A stretch of 22,299 nucleotides of DNA, taken from NCBI GenBank assembly GCA_045586505.1, contig JAZNAL010000010.1, forward strand, positions 1 to 22,299, given 5' to 3'. This document shows positions 6,513-12,565 of the stretch, piece by piece. The notes beneath the pieces are model-generated. The model saw nothing but the letters and a program-made list of their open reading frames with translations, had not been told where the DNA came from and did not search any database. The DNA is from Flemingiibacterium sp045586505 (GTDB lineage Bacteria > Bacillota > Clostridia > Oscillospirales > CAG-272). The position numbers were made by a program, and so were the translations under genes. Numbering within the stretch: the stretch's first letter is position 1; every line of letters starts with the position of its first letter.

Positions 6513-7223
6513 ATGGGTAATTTTCCGAAGAAAATAGAAACATTCCTTAATTACTTTATCGAAAAAGGCGGCTATATAACCGTCCTTGAGGGACTGAAGC
6601 ACACTGCGATAATCGCGGTGCTGGGTCTTGTTATCGGTATAGTTATAGGTACACTTATAGCAACGGTGCGGGTTATTCCGAAATATCGGACCTTGCCGAG
6701 GATATTAAACGGCATCTGCACCTTTTACGTGGGCCTTTTCCGCGGTACGCCGATCGTGGTGCAGCTGCTTGTGTTCTACTATGTGCTTTTACCCCTTATG
6801 GGCATAAGAATGTCGGGACTCAACGTGGCTGTCATGGTTTTCGGACTCAATTCCGGTGCCTATATCTCCGAGATTATGCGCTCGGGTATTCAGTCTGTGG
6901 ACGTCGGTCAGATGGAAGCCGGACGGGCTGTGGGACTTTCCTTTTCAACAGCCATGATGAAGATCGTTATTCCCCAGGCGGTAAAAAATATTCTTCCCAC
7001 TCTCGGAAACGAGTTTATCGCTCTTATAAAGGAAACCTCTGTAGTTTCCTTCGTTGCGGTTGCAGACCTCTATATGGCGTTCAAGATGATAGGTACGAAT
7101 ACATACGAGTTCATGGTGCCGTACCTTGTCATGGCAATAATCTATATTGTTTTGGTAATGCTTATTTCCCTTGGAATCAGAATCATGGAAAGGGGGCTTG
7201 CAAGAAGTGATAGACGTAATTGA
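6513..7223 (+). CDS. Polar amino-acid ABC transporter permease (HisM/GlnP type)
   Basis: This 236-residue inner-membrane protein carries hydrophobic segments at roughly the 25-50, 70-95, 100-125 and 200-228 regions. Its hallmark is the cytoplasmic EAA loop MEAGRAVGLSFSTAMMKIVIPQA, which contacts the ATPase. GLFRGTPIVVQLL is the typical family segment before it. The ATG at 6513 is chosen because AAAGGA (about 6498-6503) precedes it; a longer frame from TTG 6465 would start inside the intercistronic hairpin and adds non-family sequence. Its 3' end overlaps the ATPase start by 17 bases, so the two are co-translated. It follows the binding-protein gene in the same operon and would form a homodimeric channel, since no second permease gene is present. 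Confidence 0.93.
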   Translation: MGNFPKKIETFLNYFIEKGGYITVLEGLKHTAIIAVLGLVIGIVIGTLIATVRVIPKYRTLPRILNGICTFYVGLFRGTPIVVQLLVFYYVLLPLMGIRMSGLNVAVMVFGLNSGAYISEIMRSGIQSVDVGQMEAGRAVGLSFSTAMMKIVIPQAVKNILPTLGNEFIALIKETSVVSFVAVADLYMAFKMIGTNTYEFMVPYLVMAIIYIVLVMLISLGIRIMERGLARSDRRN

Positions 7224-8037
7224 TTTAAAAAAGAGCTTCGGTAAGTTGGAAGTTCTGAAGGGCGTCAACGTTACTATCAATCAAGGCGATATCGTCTGCG
7301 TTATCGGTCCTTCGGGAAGCGGTAAGAGTACATTTCTTCGCTGCCTCAACTGTATGGAGGATCCAACAGACGGACAGATCATCTTCCACGGTGTCAACAT
7401 CGCCGACATGAAGGTGGATATCAACATCCACCGCCGCAAGATCGGCATGGTGTTCCAGCAGTTCAATCTGTTTGCCAACAAGACGGTAGTGGAAAACATC
7501 ATGCTTGCACCCGTACACATCGGTGTCAGCGATCTTCGCAGTGCGAAGATTGAAAACTTCTTCCTGCCTTTTTGCAATCTTTTCAGAAAGAAAAAGAATA
7601 AGAAACAGAAAAACGAGATTTCCACCACCAAGGCTCAGATCAAGGCGGAAGCCCGCGAAAACGCAATGCGTCTTCTAAACCGTATCGGACTTGCCGACAA
7701 GGCAGATGTTTATCCGTCCACCCTTTCGGGCGGTCAGAAGCAGCGTGTAGCTATCGCCCGCGCGCTCGCCATGAATCCCGACGTGATCCTTTTTGATGAG
7801 CCCACCTCGGCGCTTGACCCCGAAATGGTCGGCGAGGTGCTGGATCTTATGAAGGAGCTTGCAAGCGACGGCATGACCATGGTCGTGGTAACTCACGAAA
7901 TGGGCTTTGCCAAGGAAGTGGCATCCCGCATCCTCTTTATGGATCAGGGATACATTTTAGAGGAAAACAGCCCTGCCGAGTTCTTCGCCGCACCCAAGCA
8001 TCCGAGAACAAAAGAGTTTTTATCAAAGGTTTTATAA
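7207..8037 (+). CDS. Polar amino-acid ABC transporter ATPase (GlnQ type) with basic insertion
   Basis: This 276-residue cytoplasmic ATPase powers the importer. Walker A is GPSGSGKST (34-42), the Q-loop MVFQQFNLF (81-89), the signature LSGGQKQR (173-180), Walker B VILFDEPTSALD (193-204), and the switch histidine H230 in VVTHEM. Residues of about 107-146 form an insertion in the helical subdomain, with FRKKKNKKQKNE at its centre, where most GlnQ/HisP proteins have only a short helix. It is basic and probably surface exposed. GTG at 7207 is preferred as the start because AAAGGGGG (7189-7196) precedes it and the protein then begins at the usual place (IDVIDLKKSFG). A TTG at 7171 would add 12 residues. 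It is the last gene of the operon, before the terminator at 8041. Confidence 0.93.
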   Translation: MIDVIDLKKSFGKLEVLKGVNVTINQGDIVCVIGPSGSGKSTFLRCLNCMEDPTDGQIIFHGVNIADMKVDINIHRRKIGMVFQQFNLFANKTVVENIMLAPVHIGVSDLRSAKIENFFLPFCNLFRKKKNKKQKNEISTTKAQIKAEARENAMRLLNRIGLADKADVYPSTLSGGQKQRVAIARALAMNPDVILFDEPTSALDPEMVGEVLDLMKELASDGMTMVVVTHEMGFAKEVASRILFMDQGYILEENSPAEFFAAPKHPRTKEFLSKVL

Positions 8038-8040
8038 AAA

Positions 8041-8067
8041 AATTTCCCGCACACGGTGCGGGAAATT
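8041..8067. terminator. Bidirectional terminator between ABC operon and pgsA
   Basis: AATTTCCCGCAC (8041-8052) and GTGCGGGAAATT (8056-8067) are a perfect 12-bp inverted repeat around a 3-base loop. T-runs lie on the outgoing side of both strands (8066-8071 on plus, 8035-8042 read on minus). It ends the plus-strand ABC operon and the minus-strand recA-recX-rimO-pgsA operon. Confidence 0.93.
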
Positions 8068-8069
8068 TT

Positions 8070-8666
8070 TTACTTATTCGGATCAAGCAGCGGCCAATAT
8101 GCCTTCATATAGTCGATACCAGACCAAAGAGTCATAACGGTCATTGCTATGATGGTCACATAGGATAAAATGTGATAATCGCTGACAAAATTGCCTGCGG
8201 GAATGATCACGGGTTCAAGCAGGATCGCCACGATGCAGACGATCTGCGTCACAGTCTTGACCTTGCCGAGCCATGCGGCGGCAACTACCGTACCGGATTT
8301 GTTCACCACGATAAGTCGCATAGATGTAATGGCAAGCTCACGGAAGATCACGATCAGCGCCGCCCATACAAACAGAGGACGGATATAATCAAATCTGTAA
8401 AGTATCGCAAGCATAGCGCCGAACACCATAAACTTATCGGCAAGCGGATCGATAAACTTACCGAAATCCGTTATAAGATTGAATCGGCGGGCAATCTGTC
8501 CGTCCAGCATATCCGTAAGCGCGGTGAGAATAAACAGCGCGGCGGCGATTATGCGAAACCAGGTCTCATAAGCACAAAAAAACTCGGATGTGGGAATACA
8601 CATGACCGCCACAAACAGCGGAACCATGATAACGCGAAGCAGCGATAGTTTATTCGGTAAATTCAT
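8070..8666 (-). CDS. pgsA: CDP-diacylglycerol--glycerol-3-phosphate 3-phosphatidyltransferase
   Basis: This 198-residue membrane enzyme makes phosphatidylglycerol phosphate from CDP-diacylglycerol and glycerol 3-phosphate. The CDP-alcohol phosphatidyltransferase signature DGxxARx8GxxxDxxxD is complete: D55, G56, A59, R60, G69, D73, D77, with D52 before it. Four to six hydrophobic segments surround it. The start MNLPNKLSLLR at 8666 is chosen because it is the usual PgsA N-terminus and GGAGGA precedes it on the minus strand. An open frame continues upstream to 8861 but only overlaps rimO. It ends at the bidirectional terminator and begins 17 bases after the rimO stop. The pairing rimO-pgsA is common in Gram-positives. 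Confidence 0.95.
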   Translation of the reverse strand: MNLPNKLSLLRVIMVPLFVAVMCIPTSEFFCAYETWFRIIAAALFILTALTDMLDGQIARRFNLITDFGKFIDPLADKFMVFGAMLAILYRFDYIRPLFVWAALIVIFRELAITSMRLIVVNKSGTVVAAAWLGKVKTVTQIVCIVAILLEPVIIPAGNFVSDYHILSYVTIIAMTVMTLWSGIDYMKAYWPLLDPNK

Positions 8667-8683
8667 AATAATCCTCCGTTGTA

Positions 8684-10018
8684 CTATATCTTGTCGCCAA
8701 TAAGGTCGTAATCTATTGCTTCGGTGATCTTCACCTTGACAAACTGACCCGCGCTGACACTTCGCTTCGGCGCACGAAAATATACTTTGCCGTCGATCTC
8801 GGGCGCGTCGGCATAGCTTCTGCCGTAATATGCCTCCGAAACGGGATCGTAGTCCTCGCACATGACCTCTATGGTCTTACCGATCATAGATTCATTCTGC
8901 TCTTCGGTGATCTCACCCTGTGTACGCATGATGATATCGTATCTGTCCTGCTTTATCTGCTCGTCTATCTGATCCTCAAAGTCGTAAGCAGGCGTATCCT
9001 CCTCGCGGGAGTAGGAAAACGCACCCAGCCTGTCAAACCTCGCTTCTTTGACGAATTCGCAAAGCTCGCAGAAATCCTCCTCGGTCTCACCGGGGAAGCC
9101 CACTATCACCGTGGTGCGGATGATCATACCGGGAACATTTTCACGCAGCTTCCCTACCACCGAGCGGATCATCTCACCATCGCCGTGACGGTTCATGGCA
9201 GAGAGCACACGATCGGAAATATGCTGTATGGGCAGATCGATGTATTTAAGCACACGGGGATTATTCTTAAACGTATCTATAAGCTCATCGGTGATCTTGT
9301 CGGGATAACAGTAGAGCACACGTATCCACGGGATGTTTGTCTCCTCGGTGATACGGTTCAAAAGCTCGGAGAGCTTGTACTCACCATAGAGGTCAAGACC
9401 GTAGCGGGTGGTATCCTGTGCTACCACCACAAGCTCCTTGACACCGATCTCCTCCAGCGTCTTGGCTTCCTCAATAAGCTCCTCCATGGGACGGCTTCTG
9501 AATTTGCCGCGGATCTGCGGGATCGCACAGTAGGTACAGCAGTTGTCACAACCCTCGGCTACCTTTAAATAAGCGTAATACTCGGGTGTGGTGATGATAC
9601 GCTCTCCGCCGAGCTTTACGGTATTTTTGTCCTCATAAGAGGAATATTTTTTTCCCTTCGCCGCGTTTTCCACTGCTCTGGCTATATTGTGAATGCTTCC
9701 CACACCGAGAATAGCATCCACCTCGGGGAGCTGATCGAAGATCTGATCGCGGTAACGCTCCGCAAGGCATCCCGTTACCACGATACCCTTAAGAGTGCGG
9801 TTTTTCTTCAGCCAGCCGATATCTATAATATTATCGATGGCTTCCTTTTTCGCGGACTCGATAAATCCGCAGGTATTGATAACCACAACATCGGCTTCTA
9901 TATCCTCGGACACGATCTCATATCCTGCGTCGTAAAGCTCACGGAGCATTACCTCAGTATCAAGCTGATTCTTGGGACAGCCGAGAGATACAAAGCCTAC
10001 TTTTGTTTTTTTACTCAT
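8684..10018 (-). CDS. rimO: Ribosomal protein S12 (Asp) methylthiotransferase
   Basis: This 444-residue radical-SAM enzyme adds a methylthio group to a conserved aspartate of ribosomal protein S12. The N-terminal UPF0004 domain carries three cluster cysteines: C14 (SLGCPKN), C50 (NTCGF) and C84 (TGCLAERY). The radical-SAM cluster CxxxCxxC is C157, C161 and C164 within EGCDNCCTYC. PQIRGKFRSRP follows, and the last 65 or so residues are a TRAM RNA-binding domain (GKTIEVMCEDYDP...). SLGCPKNxxDxE and the length favour RimO over MiaB. The start at 10018 (MSKKTKVGFVSLG) matches the family and has AAGGAAC upstream; the frame is open to 10207 but that part overlaps recX. It lies 28 bases after the recX stop, in the recA operon. 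Confidence 0.95.
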   Translation of the reverse strand: MSKKTKVGFVSLGCPKNQLDTEVMLRELYDAGYEIVSEDIEADVVVINTCGFIESAKKEAIDNIIDIGWLKKNRTLKGIVVTGCLAERYRDQIFDQLPEVDAILGVGSIHNIARAVENAAKGKKYSSYEDKNTVKLGGERIITTPEYYAYLKVAEGCDNCCTYCAIPQIRGKFRSRPMEELIEEAKTLEEIGVKELVVVAQDTTRYGLDLYGEYKLSELLNRITEETNIPWIRVLYCYPDKITDELIDTFKNNPRVLKYIDLPIQHISDRVLSAMNRHGDGEMIRSVVGKLRENVPGMIIRTTVIVGFPGETEEDFCELCEFVKEARFDRLGAFSYSREEDTPAYDFEDQIDEQIKQDRYDIIMRTQGEITEEQNESMIGKTIEVMCEDYDPVSEAYYGRSYADAPEIDGKVYFRAPKRSVSAGQFVKVKITEAIDYDLIGDKI

Positions 10019-10046
10019 TTTAAGTTGTTCCTTATTGCTAAATGGT

Positions 10047-10718
10047 TTATTCTTCCTCTTCCATGACCCATTTGATGGCTGACCTCGTTTCCGAAGGGGA
10101 ATAGCCGAGACGGTACATGGAGGCATAGAAGGATTCTCGGTACTTGCAGTCCGAAATACATTCAAAATCGCATTTTCGGCGTACCAATTTGCAAAGATTA
10201 GCTTCAAAGTCCACAGAATCCAGCATGTCGGGAAGATATTCGCTTATGATCTCGCGGGAAATGCCTTTTTTGTAAAGCTCATTTTTGATACGGCTTTTTC
10301 CGTACAGCTTTACGTTTGCAAGCTGTTCCACAGCGCGCTCCATTATTCCCCGCTCATCGATATAACCAAGCTCCTCTATATACTCTGCCGCATCCTCGGC
10401 GGTATACTTGTCAAACCCTCGGGAGCGTAGCTTTACAATAAGAGCAGATTTCGTATTGTCGCCGTAAGACAGGAGATCCAGTCCCTTTTTGACCGCCTCC
10501 CAAAGCTTTGCGCTGTATTCGAGGGAGTCAAACTGCTGGCGGGTAAGAGTATACGGCAGACTGCCGACACCGATGTTGCCGGTATCAAACAGCATTTTTG
10601 AGGATACCGATAGCTTTCGCACATCCTCATTCCCGGCAGCGGAAAGTCTTACTGAAAGCTCAACCTCCTCGCCCATTCGGCGCGGCTCCAGCTTTACAAT
10701 GGCTATATCAATGCTCAT
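10047..10718 (-). CDS. recX: Regulatory protein RecX
   Basis: This 223-residue protein is predicted to bind RecA filaments and tune their activity. It shows the RecX pattern of tandem three-helix repeats: YGDNTKSALIVKLRSRGFDKYTAEDAAEYIEELGYIDERG at about 85-125, and KLYGKSRIKNELYKKGISREIISEYL at about 137-162. A third, more diverged repeat follows (SMYRLGYSPSETRSAIKWV). The N-terminal 80 residues are a less conserved beta-rich region seen in longer Gram-positive RecX proteins. It starts nine bases after the recA stop, with CAGGAA as its ribosome site, so it is co-transcribed with recA as in many bacteria. Confidence 0.88.
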   Translation of the reverse strand: MSIDIAIVKLEPRRMGEEVELSVRLSAAGNEDVRKLSVSSKMLFDTGNIGVGSLPYTLTRQQFDSLEYSAKLWEAVKKGLDLLSYGDNTKSALIVKLRSRGFDKYTAEDAAEYIEELGYIDERGIMERAVEQLANVKLYGKSRIKNELYKKGISREIISEYLPDMLDSVDFEANLCKLVRRKCDFECISDCKYRESFYASMYRLGYSPSETRSAIKWVMEEEE

Positions 10719-10727
10719 TTCCTGATA

Positions 10728-11867
10728 TTAGTCGTCATCCTCGGTGGCAAGGATCCTGATGTCAAGTGCCTCATCATCGGGATCGATATCATTATCGCCG
10801 TCATCTGAGCCAAAGTCCTGATCCATAAGCGCCGCGATCTCGTCCTTCTTGCCGAGAATCTTTTCGGACAGCTCCCTCATAAGCTCCTCGTTGCCCTCAA
10901 TATACTTGCGGGTATTCTCCTTACCCTGCGCGATACGCTGACCGTTGTAGGAGAACCAAGAGCCGCTCTTATGGATAAGATCAAGCTCGATGGCAAGGTC
11001 AATTATCTCGCCGGACTTTGAAATACCGTGACCGTAGAGAATATCAAACTCCGCTACCTTAAAGGGCGGTGCCACTTTATTCTTGACTATCTTGCACTTG
11101 ACGTGGTTGCCGTAAATATCGCTGCCGTCCTTAAGCTGCTCGGCGCGTCTTATTTCTATTCTGACAGAGGAGTAGAACTTAAGTGCACGACCGCCAGAGG
11201 TGACCTCGGGGTTACCGTAGGAGATACCGATCTTCTCACGAAGCTGGTTTATAAAGATAAGTACCGTATTGGATTTTGCCACAGCACCCGACAGCTTTTT
11301 CAGTGCCTGGGACATAAGTCTTGCCTGGAGACCTACATGAGACGCCGACATATCGCCGTCGATTTCCTGCTGTGTTACCAGCGCCGCAACCGAGTCAACG
11401 ATCACAACGTCGATAGCACCGGAACGGATTAGCGCCTCGGCAATATCAAGTGCCTGCTCACCGCTGGAGGGCTGAGATACCAACAGGTTGTCGATATCGA
11501 CGCCCAGAGCCTTTGCATATACAGGATCGAGGGCGTTTTCCACGTCAATGTATGCCGCTTCGCCGCCGAGCTTCTGAGTTTCGGCAACAACGTGCAGCGC
11601 AACTGTAGTCTTACCGGAGGATTCCGGGCCGTAGATTTCCACGATTCTACCGCGCGGAACACCGCCTATTCCAAGCGCCATGTCAAGGGTAAGTGAGCCT
11701 GTGGAGATGGCACTTACCTCCATTTCGGGAGCCTCTCCCATACGCATGATGGTACCCTTGCCGTAATTCTTCTCGATCTGACCGATAGCGCCCGCTATCG
11801 CTTTCTTTTTCTCCTCCGTGTCGGTAATTTTCACCGGAACGGGCTTGCTCTTAGTCTTTGCTTTCAT
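10728..11867 (-). CDS. recA: Recombinase RecA
   Basis: This 379-residue protein forms ATP-dependent filaments on single-stranded DNA, catalyses strand exchange and triggers LexA self-cleavage. Walker A is GPESSGKTT (80-88), the catalytic glutamate is E110, Walker B VVIVDSV (154-160), the L1 loop IDGDMSASHVGLQ (169-181), and L2 follows INQLREKIG. The C-terminus is strongly acidic (DQDFGSDDGDNDIDPDDEALDI), as usual. Two places differ from the common pattern: IDVENALDP (108-115) where most RecA have IDAEHALDP, and SASH (174-177) where GDSH is usual. The start at 11867 is preceded by AAAGGAATC. The frame is open to 11936, but that stretch lacks RecA similarity and covers the leader. A promoter and possible LexA site lie upstream. 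Confidence 0.97.
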   Translation of the reverse strand: MKAKTKSKPVPVKITDTEEKKKAIAGAIGQIEKNYGKGTIMRMGEAPEMEVSAISTGSLTLDMALGIGGVPRGRIVEIYGPESSGKTTVALHVVAETQKLGGEAAYIDVENALDPVYAKALGVDIDNLLVSQPSSGEQALDIAEALIRSGAIDVVIVDSVAALVTQQEIDGDMSASHVGLQARLMSQALKKLSGAVAKSNTVLIFINQLREKIGISYGNPEVTSGGRALKFYSSVRIEIRRAEQLKDGSDIYGNHVKCKIVKNKVAPPFKVAEFDILYGHGISKSGEIIDLAIELDLIHKSGSWFSYNGQRIAQGKENTRKYIEGNEELMRELSEKILGKKDEIAALMDQDFGSDDGDNDIDPDDEALDIRILATEDDD

Positions 11868-11952
11868 TTGTAGTGATTCCTTTCGTGTATTTATGGGATC
11901 ATTTATCTGTCCGGGACGTTCGTATATAACAAACATTTATTCCCTATATACC

Positions 11953-11967
11953 CGAACAAATATTCTG
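11953..11967. promoter_or_regulatory. Candidate LexA (SOS) operator of recA
   Basis: CGAACAAATATTCTG matches the Gram-positive LexA box CGAACRNRYGTTYC at most positions; the right half is degenerate (ATTCT for GTTCG/GTTYC). It sits just downstream of the recA -10 box, overlapping the expected transcription start, a usual place for a repressor site. lexA itself is not in this window. Confidence 0.5.
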
Positions 11968-11976
11968 TATGATGAT

Positions 11977-12005
11977 ATTATACACTATAACTTGACAAAA
12001 TGCAA
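11977..12005 (-). promoter_or_regulatory. Promoter of recA operon
   Basis: On the minus strand TTGCAT (12000-12005) and TATAAT (11977-11982) are separated by 17 bases. The transcript would begin near 11970, leaving about 100 bases of leader before the recA ATG. It drives recA-recX-rimO-pgsA. Confidence 0.8.
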
Positions 12006-12022
12006 TAGGTTTTCGAAATTTT

Positions 12023-12565
12023 TTAAAACAGCGGGCTGTTTATCATCCATCCGTTTTCGGTCATCTGAAGCGTTACCTCAATATCACCGTCGGCGTGAGG
12101 TATGCGTACGATTGCCATATACGGATTCTTCTTCACAACCTTTGCCTCTGTAAGATCAAACTCGCGCGGCTCACCGAAATGCTCCGTCACCGACGGCGCA
12201 ACATAAAGTCTGCCGTCTTTGTCCACAAACTTCGCGCCTATTTCGCCTTCTGCGGCAGCCACGCCAAAGAAAGCGGTGTTAGCAAGAATCTTGTAATAAT
12301 CATAGTAGAACACCTCACGCATCGCGGCGTCAAGCTCATCCACCGATGTAAATGCCGCATTATCGCTGACGCGGTAATATCCGTCCTCGCTTACATTGCC
12401 GTGAGGCAGAGCGTCACCGTAGATTATGCGGTAAAGCTCGGTGGCTCTCGGTGCAAGCGCGGACAGCTCAGCGAGTATCTCGGCATTATCTGCCCTGCCT
12501 CCACATGAGGCGAGTGATATGATCATTATTACTAAGAGAAAAAATACAGCGAATCTTTTCATCAT
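12023..12565 (-). CDS. Predicted lipoprotein, function unknown, coupled to gyrA
   Basis: The 180-residue product has a lipoprotein signal peptide (MMKRFAVFFLLVIMIISLASC, lipidated C21) and a soluble remainder with helices then a beta-rich end (ATELYRIIYGDALP at about 41-54; GRLYVAPSVTEHFG about 118-131; the final strand ending NGWMINSPLF). The final W-x-I-N-S-P-type strand resembles small NTF2-like/DUF lipoproteins of Clostridia, but I cannot name the family. Its ATG shares one base with the gyrA stop, so it is translationally coupled to gyrA. A second in-frame ATG lies one codon on. There is no obvious logic linking an exported lipoprotein to gyrase. A weak hairpin (12026-12041) overlaps its stop codon. 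It could be a family-specific passenger in the origin operon. Confidence 0.75.
   Translation of the reverse strand: MMKRFAVFFLLVIMIISLASCGGRADNAEILAELSALAPRATELYRIIYGDALPHGNVSEDGYYRVSDNAAFTSVDELDAAMREVFYYDYYKILANTAFFGVAAAEGEIGAKFVDKDGRLYVAPSVTEHFGEPREFDLTEAKVVKKNPYMAIVRIPHADGDIEVTLQMTENGWMINSPLF

Noticed and set aside
5508..6602. Minus-strand open frame of 364 codons across the binding-protein gene
   Set aside because: The plus strand encodes a lipoprotein signal and binding-protein motifs in the same place. The antisense frame has no family features and is a codon-bias shadow.
8667..8861. Longer N-terminus for pgsA
   Set aside because: The extension overlaps rimO and is rich in Arg and Cys without similarity; the start at 8666 has its own ribosome site.
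10019..10207. Longer N-terminus for rimO
   Set aside because: The extra 63 residues overlap recX and are absent from the family; the start at 10018 fits.
12026..12041. AAACAG-CCCG-CTGTTT hairpin at the lipoprotein stop as a terminator
   Set aside because: The stem is only 6 bp and AT-rich and the following tract is mixed A and T. It may be weak at best, so I did not list it as a feature.
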